Assembly (NCBI GenBank): GCA_000696115.1
Contig: JJOH01000028.1
Location: 1 to 64,000 of the forward strand
Reading direction: 5' to 3'
Source of the DNA: Streptomyces olindensis
Lineage (GTDB): Bacteria > Actinomycetota > Actinomycetes > Streptomycetales > Streptomycetaceae
DNA: 64,000 nt
The position numbers and the translations under genes were made by a program. Shown piece after piece: positions 43,044 to 51,460 of this stretch (position 1 is its first letter; every line of letters starts with the position of its first letter). The notes below the pieces were generated by a model, which saw only the letters and a list, made by a program, of their open reading frames with translations, did not search any database and was not told where the DNA came from.

Positions 43044-44744
43044 TCAGAACCCGGCGGGCTCGGTGTACACCCCCCACTCGTCCCGCAGCACCCCGCAGAT
43101 CTCGCCCAGCGTGGCCTCCGCCCGTACGGCGTCCAGCATCGGCTCGATCATGTTGGCGTCCGAGCGCGCCGCCGAGATCATCTCGTCGAGCGCCGCACGC
43201 ACGCGTGCCTCGTCACGCCCGGCCTTCCGCTCGCGGAGCGTGCGTACCTGCTCCCGCTCCACCTCGTGGCTGACCCGCAGGATCTCCAGGTCGCCGGTGA
43301 CCGAGCCGGTGTGGACGTTCACCCCGACGACCTTCTTGTCGCCCTTCTCCAGCGCCTGCTGGTACCGGAACGCCGACTCGGCGATCTCGCCGGTGAACCA
43401 GCCGTCCTCGATGCCGCGCAGGATGCCGGAGGTGATCGGCCCGATGGGGTGCTGCCCGTCGGGGTGCGCCCGCAGTCCCCGTTCCCTGATCTGCTCGAAG
43501 ATCTTCTCCGCGTCCGCCTCGATCCGGTCGGTCAGCTGCTCGACGTACCAGGAACCGCCCAGCGGGTCGGCGACGTTGGCGACGCCGGTCTCCTCCATCA
43601 GCACCTGCTGCGTGCGCAGCGCGATCTCCGCGGCCTGCTCGCTCGGCAGGGCGAGGGTCTCGTCGAGGGCGTTGGTGTGCAGCGAGTTCGTCCCGCCGAG
43701 CACGGCCGCGAGGGCCTCCACGGCGGTCCGTACGACGTTGTTGTACGGCTGCTGCGCGGTGAGCGAGACGCCGGCGGTCTGGGTGTGGAAGCGCAGCCAC
43801 TGGGCCTTCTCGGACGTCGCCCCGTAGACATCGCGCATCCAGCGGGCCCAGATCCGGCGGGCCGCGCGAAACTTGGCGATCTCCTCGAAGAAGTCGACGT
43901 GCGCGTCGAAGAAGAAGGACAGGCCGGGGGCGAAGACGTCTATGTCCAGCCCGCGCGACAGCCCCAGCTCCACGTAGCCGAAGCCGTCGGCCAGCGTGTA
44001 GGCCAGCTCCTGCGCGGCCGTCGCCCCGGCCTCGCGGATGTGGTAGCCGGAGACCGACAGCGGCTTGTACGCGGGGATGCCCGCCGCGCAGTGCTCCATC
44101 AGGTCGCCGATCAGCCGCAGATGCGGCTCGGGCTGGAAGAGCCACTCCTTCTGGGCGATGTACTCCTTGAAGATGTCCGTCTGGAGCGTGCCGTTCAGGA
44201 CGGACGGGTCCACGCCCTGCCGTTCGGCGGCCACCAGGTACATGCAGAAGACGGGGACGGCCGGGCCGCTGATGGTCATCGACGTCGTGACGTCGCCCAG
44301 CGGGATGTCCTTGAACAGGACCTCCATGTCGGCGGCCGAGTCGATGGCGACACCGCAGTGCCCGACCTCGCCCAGGGAGCGCGGGTCGTCGGAGTCGCGG
44401 CCCATGAGGGTCGGCATGTCGAAGGCGACCGAGAGCCCGCCCCCGCCGTTGCGGAGGATCATCTTGTAGCGCTCGTTGGTCTGCTCGGCGTTGCCGAACC
44501 CGGCGAACTGCCGGATGGTCCACGTCCGCCCTCGATAGCCGGTCGCGTACAGGCCACGCGTGAAGGGGTACTCCCCGGGCCAGCCGATCCGCTCGAACCC
44601 GTCGTACCTGTCCCCGGGCCGCGGCCCGTACACCGGCTCCACGGCATCGCCGGAGAGCGTCGTGAAGTCGGCCTCGCGCTTGCGCGCGGCGTCGTACCGG
44701 GCCTGCCAGCGGCGGCGGCCCTCCTCGATGGCGTCAGCGTCCAT
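43044..44744 (-). CDS. icmA: Isobutyryl-CoA mutase large subunit
   Basis: Coenzyme B12-dependent mutase subunit of 566 residues that interconverts isobutyryl-CoA and n-butyryl-CoA, supplying valine-derived carbon for polyketides. It has the substrate-binding TIM barrel only; the B12-binding domain is absent, as expected for IcmA, whose partner is IcmB. The residues that separate it from methylmalonyl-CoA mutase are both present: Phe80 (RQFAG, where the mutase has Tyr) and Gln198 (YIAQKE, where the mutase has Arg). IcmB is not in this window. MeaB, the chaperone for such mutases, is encoded at 62.5 kb. A 24-bp palindrome lies just upstream of the ATG. Confidence 0.95.
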   Translation of the reverse strand: MDADAIEEGRRRWQARYDAARKREADFTTLSGDAVEPVYGPRPGDRYDGFERIGWPGEYPFTRGLYATGYRGRTWTIRQFAGFGNAEQTNERYKMILRNGGGGLSVAFDMPTLMGRDSDDPRSLGEVGHCGVAIDSAADMEVLFKDIPLGDVTTSMTISGPAVPVFCMYLVAAERQGVDPSVLNGTLQTDIFKEYIAQKEWLFQPEPHLRLIGDLMEHCAAGIPAYKPLSVSGYHIREAGATAAQELAYTLADGFGYVELGLSRGLDIDVFAPGLSFFFDAHVDFFEEIAKFRAARRIWARWMRDVYGATSEKAQWLRFHTQTAGVSLTAQQPYNNVVRTAVEALAAVLGGTNSLHTNALDETLALPSEQAAEIALRTQQVLMEETGVANVADPLGGSWYVEQLTDRIEADAEKIFEQIRERGLRAHPDGQHPIGPITSGILRGIEDGWFTGEIAESAFRYQQALEKGDKKVVGVNVHTGSVTGDLEILRVSHEVEREQVRTLRERKAGRDEARVRAALDEMISAARSDANMIEPMLDAVRAEATLGEICGVLRDEWGVYTEPAGF

Positions 44745-44752
44745 ACCTTCGA

Positions 44753-44776
44753 ATTTACTTGGACGTCCTAGTAAAT
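44753..44776. promoter_or_regulatory. 24-bp palindromic operator before icmA
   Basis: ATTTACTTGGACGTCC continues to TAGTAAAT. The 24-bp palindrome matches at 22 positions and its nearest base is 9 bp upstream of the icmA start. It also covers the usual -10 zone, so a bound repressor would block transcription. The TTACT/AGTAA half-sites resemble those upstream of DUF6230. Confidence 0.75.
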
Positions 44777-44819
44777 GTCGATGGCTGACCGCCGCACGTT
44801 CGTCCGTACGGCGGTCCGG

Positions 44820-45158
44820 TTACGCCTTGGCGGTCGCGGGCGCGTCCTCCGCGACCCTGGCCTCGAGCTCGCGGCTGATCCTGCGCTCCACGAAGAACGC
44901 GGCCGTGGGGATGGTCCCGGCGAGCAGCACCCAGATCTGCTTGCCCACCCGCCACTTCGCCTTGGAGCCCAGGTCGAAGGCGAAGATCAGGTACACGACG
45001 TACAGCCAGCCGTGCGCGATGCTGACGACGCGCGTGAAGTCGGCGGCGCCGTTCAGGTCGAGCACGTACTTGCCGATCATGCCGAGGGTCAGCAGGACCA
45101 GCAGTACGCCGGTGACGTAGGCCATCACGCGATAGCGGGTCAGCACGCTCTTTTTCAT
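44820..45158 (-). CDS. DUF3817 membrane protein
   Basis: Membrane protein of 112 residues with three predicted helices (about 10-30, 42-62 and 72-92). The motifs are HGWLYVVYLIFAFDLG and KWRVGKQIWVLLAGTIPTAAFFVER. DUF3817 proteins resemble the membrane extension of some integral membrane proteins; function is unknown. It is 43 bp after the MarR gene, same strand. A paralogue with the same motifs lies at 56137-56481 on the far side of the polyketide cluster. Confidence 0.85.
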   Translation of the reverse strand: MKKSVLTRYRVMAYVTGVLLVLLTLGMIGKYVLDLNGAADFTRVVSIAHGWLYVVYLIFAFDLGSKAKWRVGKQIWVLLAGTIPTAAFFVERRISRELEARVAEDAPATAKA

Positions 45159-45201
45159 GCCGTCGAGCGTAACGACCCGTTCCGGGAGATCTCGCCCGGG
45201 G

Positions 45202-45711
45202 TCACTGCTCCTCGAAGTCGCCCGCCGCGATCCGCAGCGGCCGCAGCATCGCGAAGATCTCCGCGCACTCCTCCGCGTCGTACACCCCGAGCCCGAAGTC
45301 CATCGCCATCAGGTCGCGGGTGGCCGCCTCGACCACCTCACGGCCCTTGTCGGTGATGCTGGCCAGGGTGCCGCGCCCGTCGTTGGGGTTCGGCCGCTTG
45401 GCGACCAGACCCGACCTGACCAGCCGGTCCACGGTGTTCGTCACGGACGTGGGATGCACCATGAGCCGCTCGCCGATCTTGGACATCGGCAGCTCGCCGG
45501 ACTGGGAGAAGGTGAGCAGCACCAGCGCCTCGTAGCGCGCGAACGTCAGCCCGTAGGGCTTGACCACCGCGTCGACCTCGGCGAGCAGGATCTGCTGGGC
45601 GCGCATGATCGACGTGATCGCGGCCATGGACGGCACGTTTCCCCAGCGCTGCTTCCAGCGTTCGTCGGCGCGCGCGATCGGATCGAAGGAGAGACTGAGC
45701 GGCTTCGGCAC
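45202..45711 (-). CDS. MarR-family regulator
   Basis: Regulator of 169 residues. The winged helix is PMSKIGERLMVHPTSVTNTVDRLVRSGLVAKRP, followed by the wing NPNDGRGTLASITDKG. The N-terminal dimerisation helices and the C-terminal IFAMLRPL helix are present. The start is GTG 45711. It is on the same strand as the P450-ABM pair and begins 33 bp after the ABM stop, so read-through is possible. It may regulate itself, DUF3817 or the polyketide tailoring genes; no operator was found. Confidence 0.9.
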   Translation of the reverse strand: MPKPLSLSFDPIARADERWKQRWGNVPSMAAITSIMRAQQILLAEVDAVVKPYGLTFARYEALVLLTFSQSGELPMSKIGERLMVHPTSVTNTVDRLVRSGLVAKRPNPNDGRGTLASITDKGREVVEAATRDLMAMDFGLGVYDAEECAEIFAMLRPLRIAAGDFEEQ

Positions 45712-45743
45712 GAACCCGACCTTACCCGCCGGTCACATGGTGG

Positions 45744-46091
45744 TCAGCCCTGTCTCGGCCTTCGGTCACCCGTACTCTCGGGCATGATCTCGAAGACCCC
45801 GGTCCACCGGTCGTCGTGCAGACAGGCGTTCATCGGCCCGACCAGAGTGGTGTGCTCAGGGTCGGTGCGCCACCGTTTGATGGCTTCGAGGCTCTCCCAC
45901 TCACTGGTGAGCAGCCATCGACCGGGATCGTCCACGGAGCGGCAGAGCTGTTCGCGCAGATGCCCGGGGGACCGCATGGCGCCGTCGCGTACGCCTTGGT
46001 AGGCGGCCACGAAATCCGCTTCCCTTCCCTCCCGGACGCGCAGCAGGCGAACCACTCGCACCCGCGGCGGTGCCGGAGCCTCCCCCGTCAC
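45744..46091 (-). CDS. ABM-domain monooxygenase-like protein of the polyketide cluster
   Basis: Antibiotic-biosynthesis-monooxygenase fold protein of 115 residues. Such proteins are cofactor-independent oxygenases or cyclisation helpers in aromatic polyketide pathways. It contains HLREQLCRSVDDPGRWLLTSEW, nearly the same string as in the SchA/CurD-like protein at the other end of the cluster (HLGDQLCQSVENPSQWLITSEW). The start is GTG 46091, overlapping the P450 stop as GTGA. Translational coupling shows that P450 and ABM protein are made together. Confidence 0.85.
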   Translation of the reverse strand: MTGEAPAPPRVRVVRLLRVREGREADFVAAYQGVRDGAMRSPGHLREQLCRSVDDPGRWLLTSEWESLEAIKRWRTDPEHTTLVGPMNACLHDDRWTGVFEIMPESTGDRRPRQG

Positions 46092-47347
46092 GACGGGTCG
46101 AGAACGACGGGGAGTTCCGCGAGCCCGCGGAAGGCGGGGAACGGCACGGTCAGCCAGGGCACGTTCTCCGGCTCCCCGGCCAGGGCCATGCCGGGGTGAC
46201 GCCCGAAGAGCGTGGTGAGGGCGATCTGCATCTCCAGACGTGCCAGAGGCGCGCCGATGCAGTAGTGCGGGCCGAGGCCGAATGCGAGGTGCGTCGCCTG
46301 GACGTTCGGGCGCTCTACGTCCATGCGGTCCGGGTCGGGGAACATCTCCGGGTCGCGGTTGGCCGCGGTGATCGAAATCTGCACGAGCGCGCCCTTGGGG
46401 ATGAGTGTGTCGCGCATCTTGATGTCTTCCGTCGCATAGCGGAACGTCGAGTTCTCCACGGAGGTCTCGAATCGGAAGATCTCTTCGACGGCTGCGGCCG
46501 TCGCCCCCGGGTCCCGGAATGCCAGACGTTTCTGCTCCGGCTGACTGAGCAGGTGGTAGACGGCGTTGCCGATCTGGTACGCGGTCGACTTGTGGCCCGC
46601 GAAAAGCAGCACCCACGCGGTGGAGACGAGTTCGTGGTCGGTGAGCGCGCCGTCCTCGTCCCGCGCCGTGACGAGCGCGCTGAGCAGAGCTCCGTCCGGC
46701 TCCTTCCGCTTCCGCGCGATCAGGTCCACCAGGTAGTCGCGCAGGTTGCCCTCGGCCAGTTCCAGCGCCTTTCTGGCCTCCGGCCCGAAGCCGGTCTGTG
46801 CGACGGTGGCGGACCATTCCTGGGCTTGCCTGCGTTCGTTCTCCGGGACGCCGAGGAGTTCACAGATCACGTGCAGCGGCAGCGGGAAGCAGAACTCCTG
46901 GAGGAGGTTCACGGGCTCCGATGCCGGGCAGCGGTCCAGCAGTTCGTCGGTGATCTCCTGGACCTTCGGACGCAGCGATTCCACCCTCTTGGGGGTGAAG
47001 GTGGTGCCGACGATCCTGCGGAGCCTGGTGTGCTTCGGAGGGTCCGAGAAGAGCATATTGTCGTCCAGCGCGATCGACGAGTCGCCGAAGATTCGGTGAT
47101 AGGCGTCGATGGCGCCGTACATGTCCTTGCTCAGCCGAGGATCGGCCAAGGCGGCACGGGCGTCGTCGTACCGGGTGATGAGATACGTGTCGACCCCGTG
47201 AGGAGGCTTCAGCGGGCAGACGGGTGCTGTCGCCCTGAGCGCGGCGTAAACGGGATGCGGGTTGGCGCGAAACTCCCGACTGCAGGCCGAGGCCGCTGCG
47301 GCGGCTTCTTCGGGCGACATTTCCTCGGATGCGAACGCTTGCGTCAT
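46088..47347 (-). CDS. Cytochrome P450 of the polyketide cluster
   Basis: Haem monooxygenase of 419 residues with all the usual motifs. The I-helix is LLFAGHKSTAYQ, ExxR is EEIFRFE, and the haem loop FGLGPHYCIGAPLAR carries axial Cys363. It is a likely late tailoring oxidase for the aromatic product. The start is ATG 47347; the longer open frame is antisense to the hydroxylase gene. It is divergent from the FAD hydroxylase with about 240 bp between, and overlaps the ABM gene. Codon use here is less strictly GC-ended than in the flanking housekeeping genes. The classical whiE cluster has no P450, so this is an addition. Confidence 0.93.
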   Translation of the reverse strand: MTQAFASEEMSPEEAAAAASACSREFRANPHPVYAALRATAPVCPLKPPHGVDTYLITRYDDARAALADPRLSKDMYGAIDAYHRIFGDSSIALDDNMLFSDPPKHTRLRRIVGTTFTPKRVESLRPKVQEITDELLDRCPASEPVNLLQEFCFPLPLHVICELLGVPENERRQAQEWSATVAQTGFGPEARKALELAEGNLRDYLVDLIARKRKEPDGALLSALVTARDEDGALTDHELVSTAWVLLFAGHKSTAYQIGNAVYHLLSQPEQKRLAFRDPGATAAAVEEIFRFETSVENSTFRYATEDIKMRDTLIPKGALVQISITAANRDPEMFPDPDRMDVERPNVQATHLAFGLGPHYCIGAPLARLEMQIALTTLFGRHPGMALAGEPENVPWLTVPFPAFRGLAELPVVLDPS

Positions 47348-47532
47348 GGCTGGTCCCGGGGGTCGAGAGTTCCGTCGGTCGGTCACACGATTTCCCGGAC
47401 GACACTGTGCCGCAAACGCTGCTGGGCCATATGAGTTCGAGCGCCGCAGGATCTGCGCACTTCTCCGGTTACCCGGCCGGCGTACCCCAGGGCGCCCCGG
47501 ATCGCGCGCGTAAGCGCTGCTTGGTAAACATC

Positions 47533-47550
47533 GTGGACGGGCCAGTCCAC
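47533..47550. promoter_or_regulatory. Inverted repeat in the P450/hydroxylase gap
   Basis: GTGGAC and GTCCAC flank a 6-bp spacer, 41 bp before the hydroxylase start, in the divergent promoter region. It is a candidate operator; no family assignment is possible. Confidence 0.4.
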
Positions 47551-47590
47551 CGTTCCCGGGCTGGGCAGTCACCGGATGACGAGGAAACCA

Positions 47591-49219
47591 GTGAGCAGAC
47601 GCGGAGTGGAATCTGTACCAGTTCTCATCGTAGGCGGATCCCTGGTGGGTCTTTCCACCTCCGTGTTCCTGGGGCGTCTCGGAATCGAGCACATGCTCGT
47701 GGAGCGGCATGCCGAGACGTCGACGCACCCACGTGGCCGCGGGAACAACGTGCGCACCATGGAGATCTTCCGGACCGCCGGACTCGAGCAGAGCGTGCGG
47801 GAGGCCGCTTTCGCTCTCGCCGGGAACGATGGCGTTCTCCAGGTGGACACCCTCGTCGGAGACCAGCGCCGCTGGATCATTCAGGACGTCGCCGCGGGCA
47901 TGGACGTCTCCCGGGTCAGCTCCTCGAACTGGTGCCTGTGCAGCCAGAACGATCTGGAGCCGGTCCTGCTGAACCGTGCCCGCCAGGGCGGAGACATCCG
48001 CTTCGACACGGAACTGCTCTCCTTCACGCAGGACGAAGAGGGGGTCCTGGCTCAGGTCATGCGCCGGGACACCGGTGAGACCCATACCGTGAAAGCCGAT
48101 TTCCTGGTGGCCGCCGATGGCCCGAGAAGCCCCGTTCGCAAACGTTTGGGAATCGGCCAGTCCGGACCCGGCGCCCTGTTCCACAACGTCAGTGTCACGT
48201 TCCGGAGCAAGACCCTCAAGGAATACATCGGGCCGAAGCGCTTCATCGTCTGTTACACCACCGATCCACAGGGGGAGGGCGCCTTGCTGCCCGTGGACAA
48301 CGAGGAACGATGGGTCATTCATATCCCTTGGTCCGCTGATCGGGGCGAAACCCTGGAGGACTTCGGAAACGAGCGCTGCGCGGCACATATTCGCGCGGCC
48401 GTCGGTGTTCCGGACATTGATGTCGAGATCACCGGAAAGGCGCCCTGGCACGCTTCCAAGCGAGTCGCGGACAGCTACGGTCAGGGCCGGGTCTTTCTGG
48501 TCGGTGACGCGGCTCATGAAATGCCGCCCAACGGGGCGTTCGGCGCCAACACCGGGATCCAGGACGCCCACAACCTCGCCTGGAAACTCGCCGCGGTGCT
48601 GCGCGGCTGGGCCGGGCTGCCGCTGCTCGACACGTACGAGTGCGAACGACGGCCTGTCGCCGTCACGACGAGTGAGCGGGCCTCCCGGCAGGCCGCCGAG
48701 GAGCAGCACCCCGCGCTCGGCCCGGCAGCGGGACGGAACAACGACGCGGCGGACCTCATGACGGTCGCGCTCTGCTACCGGTACGCCTCGGACGCCGTGG
48801 TGGGCGCCTCACCCGAGCGGCCGGTCGTCCCGGAAACCTTCCGGATCGACGGGGAGCCGGGGAGCCGCGCACCCCACATGTGGGTCCGCAGAGCGGGCGC
48901 CAGGATTTCCACTCTCGATCTGTACGAGCGTTCCTTCGTCCTGCTCGCCGGGGCCGAAGGCCACCCGTGGCGCCGCGCGGCGGAGCAGGCCGGCGAGAAC
49001 CTGGGCGTTCCGGTCGAGGTGTATCTCGTGGGAGACGGCCGTGAACACGACCTGGTTCCCGAGCCGGATGCCGACTGGGCGGCACTGCACGGCACCGCCG
49101 ACGACGGGGCCGTCCTCGTCCGCCCGGACGGTTTCGTCGCCTGGCGCGCGCCCACCCACCTGCCGTCTGCCGATCGTGTGCTGACGGACGTGCTGCAGAC
49201 CGTGCTCTGCCGCGGCTGA
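47591..49219 (+). CDS. FAD-dependent aromatic hydroxylase (WhiE ORFVIII-like)
   Basis: PheA/TfdB-type flavin monooxygenase of about 542 residues. The FAD Rossmann motif is VLIVGGSLVGLSTS near the N-terminus. The DG motif is VAADGPRSP (about 174-182) and the GD motif FLVGDAAHEMPP (about 302-313). A C-terminal thioredoxin-like domain follows. It hydroxylates an aromatic polyketide; the whiE cluster has an equivalent divergent gene. GTG 47591 is preferred because AGGAAA lies just upstream, whereas ATG 47576 lacks a ribosome site. The amidohydrolase follows 41 bp later in the same direction. Confidence 0.9.
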   Translation: MSRRGVESVPVLIVGGSLVGLSTSVFLGRLGIEHMLVERHAETSTHPRGRGNNVRTMEIFRTAGLEQSVREAAFALAGNDGVLQVDTLVGDQRRWIIQDVAAGMDVSRVSSSNWCLCSQNDLEPVLLNRARQGGDIRFDTELLSFTQDEEGVLAQVMRRDTGETHTVKADFLVAADGPRSPVRKRLGIGQSGPGALFHNVSVTFRSKTLKEYIGPKRFIVCYTTDPQGEGALLPVDNEERWVIHIPWSADRGETLEDFGNERCAAHIRAAVGVPDIDVEITGKAPWHASKRVADSYGQGRVFLVGDAAHEMPPNGAFGANTGIQDAHNLAWKLAAVLRGWAGLPLLDTYECERRPVAVTTSERASRQAAEEQHPALGPAAGRNNDAADLMTVALCYRYASDAVVGASPERPVVPETFRIDGEPGSRAPHMWVRRAGARISTLDLYERSFVLLAGAEGHPWRRAAEQAGENLGVPVEVYLVGDGREHDLVPEPDADWAALHGTADDGAVLVRPDGFVAWRAPTHLPSADRVLTDVLQTVLCRG

Positions 49220-49260
49220 GCAGCACCACCCACCGAAACGACCACTGCGAGGACATGCCG

Positions 49261-50244
49261 ATGCCATACGAAGACGGTCCCGTCGCGGGGCGAGTGGACG
49301 TCCATCACCATTTCACCGCGCCGGCCTGGCTGGACTGGGCGCAGGAGCGCGGTGTCGTCAACCGCGAGAGGCTGCCCTGGTGGACCCGCTGGGACCTGGA
49401 CGCGGCTCTGGAGGTCATGGACAAGACGGGCATCGGCACCGCCGTCATGACCGTCGCGATGCTCGGACGGTTCCGCGAGCCCGCGGAGCGCCGGGAGAGC
49501 GCGCGGATCGCGCTGCGGGCGGCGGCGGATGTCGTCGAGGACCATCCCGCGCGTTTCGCCTTCTTCACTCCTGTGTTCCTGGACGACCTGGAACTCTCGC
49601 AGTGGAGCCTCCGTTACGGGCTCGACGAGCTCGGGGCCGTCGGGGTGAGCACGAGAACGAGCATGGACGGTGTCTACCTCGGTGACGCCACCCACGATCG
49701 CCTCCTGCAGGAGCTGAACGACCGGTCCGCCGTCATCAGCACGCACCCCATGGAAGTGCCCGCCGGAAAGGACGGCGGGGCCGGACTGCCGGGGATGCCG
49801 CCCTTCGTGTGCGACTTCCTCATGGACACCACACGTGCGGCCATCAACCTGATCCGTAACGGCACCCTGGACCGCTATCCGAATCTCAGTTTCGTCCTTC
49901 CTCACGGAGGGGGCTTCCTGCCGTACATGGCCACACGGCTCGAACTCTTCGGCGGACACCTCACCCCCGGGATCGAGCCGGGCAGGGTCCGTGACTACCT
50001 GCACCGGTTCTACTTCGACACCGCGGGCCCCATGTCTCCCTCCGCCACGCCCACGCTGCTGGCCACGGTGGATCCCGGCCGTGTCCTGTTCGGCACGGAC
50101 TGGCCACCCACCCCCGGCCAGGTCGTCGCCGACATCGCGGTCCCCTCTCTGGACGGCGATCCCTTCCTCTCGCCGGAGCAGCTCAGGGGCATCAACCGGG
50201 AGAACGCCCTGCGTCTGCTGCCGGCACTGGCCCGCTCCGCCTGA
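49261..50244 (+). CDS. Amidohydrolase-2 (ACMSD-like decarboxylase family)
   Basis: TIM-barrel metal enzyme of about 327 residues. The metal ligands are VDVHHHF at the N-terminus, STHPMEVP, VLPHGGGFLPY and LFGTDWPP at the C-terminal side. Relatives decarboxylate aromatic or amino-sugar-like acids without oxygen (ACMSD, gamma-resorcylate decarboxylase) or hydrolyse lactones. In an aromatic polyketide cluster it could remove the terminal carboxyl group or open a ring; this is inference. ATG 49261 is better spaced from GAGGA than ATG 49255. It ends at a strong terminator that faces the leftward core operon. Confidence 0.85.
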   Translation: MPYEDGPVAGRVDVHHHFTAPAWLDWAQERGVVNRERLPWWTRWDLDAALEVMDKTGIGTAVMTVAMLGRFREPAERRESARIALRAAADVVEDHPARFAFFTPVFLDDLELSQWSLRYGLDELGAVGVSTRTSMDGVYLGDATHDRLLQELNDRSAVISTHPMEVPAGKDGGAGLPGMPPFVCDFLMDTTRAAINLIRNGTLDRYPNLSFVLPHGGGFLPYMATRLELFGGHLTPGIEPGRVRDYLHRFYFDTAGPMSPSATPTLLATVDPGRVLFGTDWPPTPGQVVADIAVPSLDGDPFLSPEQLRGINRENALRLLPALARSA

Positions 50245-50272
50245 CTCCTGCCTTGCCTGGCCGCACCCACGG

Positions 50273-50308
50273 GAGAAGGCCGCCGCCCTCACGGGCGGCG
50301 GCCTTCTC
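50273..50308. terminator. 16-bp bidirectional terminator inside the polyketide cluster
   Basis: A perfect 16-bp inverted repeat (GAGAAGGCCGCCGCCC and complement) surrounds a 4-nt loop. It lies between the converging amidohydrolase and cyclase genes and separates the two halves of the cluster. Confidence 0.85.
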
Positions 50309-50322
50309 CTCTCTCATCGGCG

Positions 50323-50664
50323 TCACCGGGTGGCCGGGGCCGTGTCTCTCTCCCAGTGGTAGAAGCACCGCGCCATCGCGTCCTTCGGACCGCGCCAGGT
50401 CTGCGGGTCGTACGGGCTGACGTACGCCTCCAGCTTGCTGCTGATGTCGCGGAACTCGGGATGCCCGGCCACCCGCGCGATGGCGGGACCCGGGTCCTGC
50501 TCGGCCTCGATGAAGTGCATGTACACGTCGCCGAACTGGAAGAGGGAACGCTGGGTCACCCCGACGAGGCGGGGCAGGTCGCCGCGGTCGGAGGCCGCGA
50601 AGACCTCGGCGATGTCCGGAGCCGAGTGCGGGGCCATCCGGGCGACGATCAAGGCGTGGTGCAT
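50323..50664 (-). CDS. TcmI-family polyketide cyclase (WhiE ORFVII-like)
   Basis: Small cyclase of 113 residues that guides ring closure of the poly-beta-ketone. The family features are the N-terminal HHALIVARM, SLFQFGDVYMHFIE and the C-terminal RCFYHWE string. It is the last gene of the leftward core operon, 23 bp after the aromatase gene, and is followed by the 16-bp terminator. Its length (about 110) equals that of TcmI and WhiE ORFVII. Confidence 0.93.
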   Translation of the reverse strand: MHHALIVARMAPHSAPDIAEVFAASDRGDLPRLVGVTQRSLFQFGDVYMHFIEAEQDPGPAIARVAGHPEFRDISSKLEAYVSPYDPQTWRGPKDAMARCFYHWERDTAPATR

Positions 50665-50687
50665 GAGGTCTCCTTACGCGGCGGCGT

Positions 50688-51167
50688 TCAGGCGGGCGTG
50701 ACGGGTGAGGTCCGCCGCTCGGCGGCGACCTGCTCGATGTGGTCGCGGATGAGGGCCAGCTGGACGGGCGAGTTGCGGTTGATGATGTCCGTCATCCCGG
50801 CGTCGTCGACCGGCGCGTCCGGCCTCATGGCGAAGTCCTGGGTCCAGTGCATCCGGGTGCCGTCGGGGGTCTCCTCGTACTCCCACCGGATGTTCATGTA
50901 CTCGAACGGACCGGGCTCGACCCGGCGTGCCGTGACGGTGAGCTTGTCGCGGTCGGTGGTCCGCTCCGACACCCAGCTCCACACCTTGCCGTTCTCGTCG
51001 GGGTGCATGGTCAGGCGGAAGGTGACCGTGTCGCCCTGCCGGGACAGCACTTCGGCGTCCGCGTACTCGCTGAACAGCTGCGGCCATCTCTCGATGTCGT
51101 TGGTCATGTCCCAGACCAGGTCGAGGGGCGCGGCGATGGTGATCTCGTTCTCGGTGTGCCCTGCCAT
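50688..51167 (-). CDS. Aromatase/cyclase, SRPBCC fold (WhiE ORFVI-like)
   Basis: START-like (SRPBCC) single-domain aromatase/cyclase of 159 residues. It begins with ENEITIAAPLDLVWDMTNDIERWPQLF, a classic family start, and the helix-grip core includes RWEYEETPDGTRMHWTQDF. It folds and aromatises the first ring of the nascent chain; single-domain members act on non-reduced chains. It starts 1 bp after the ACP stop, so it belongs to the minimal PKS operon. Confidence 0.93.
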   Translation of the reverse strand: MAGHTENEITIAAPLDLVWDMTNDIERWPQLFSEYADAEVLSRQGDTVTFRLTMHPDENGKVWSWVSERTTDRDKLTVTARRVEPGPFEYMNIRWEYEETPDGTRMHWTQDFAMRPDAPVDDAGMTDIINRNSPVQLALIRDHIEQVAAERRTSPVTPA

Positions 51168-51168
51168 C

Positions 51169-51426
51169 TCAGGCTCCTGTCATGAGCGTGCTGTTGACGA
51201 GGCCGAGGAAGTCGCGGGGGCTCTTGCACTTCTCCGCGTCGGTGGGGAGCGCCCGGCCCTTCCGGTTCTCCAGCTCGCCCACGATGCCGAGGAGGCCGAG
51301 CGAGTCCAGCCCGAACTCGGCGAAGGGTGTGTCCACCCGGGCCTCGAGGTCGTGCGGGTCGACGGTGACACCGGCGGCCTTCTTCATCAGTGCCGCCAGC
51401 TCTTCGAGGGTCACTTCACTGCTCAT
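51169..51426 (-). CDS. Acyl carrier protein of the type II PKS
   Basis: Carrier of 85 residues that holds the growing polyketide on a phosphopantetheine arm. The attachment Ser42 lies in FAEFGLDSLGLLG. The start is ATG 51426; the longer upstream frame is not ACP-like. It lies 34 bp after the KS-beta stop, in the order KS-alpha, KS-beta, ACP that defines the minimal PKS. Confidence 0.95.
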   Translation of the reverse strand: MSSEVTLEELAALMKKAAGVTVDPHDLEARVDTPFAEFGLDSLGLLGIVGELENRKGRALPTDAEKCKSPRDFLGLVNSTLMTGA

Positions 51427-51460
51427 GCGCGTTCTCCTTGTCGTACGGGTGCTGTGGGCT

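Noticed and set aside
46088..48709. An 873-residue leftward frame including the P450
   Set aside because: The upstream part is antisense to the FAD hydroxylase; the P450 starts at 47347.
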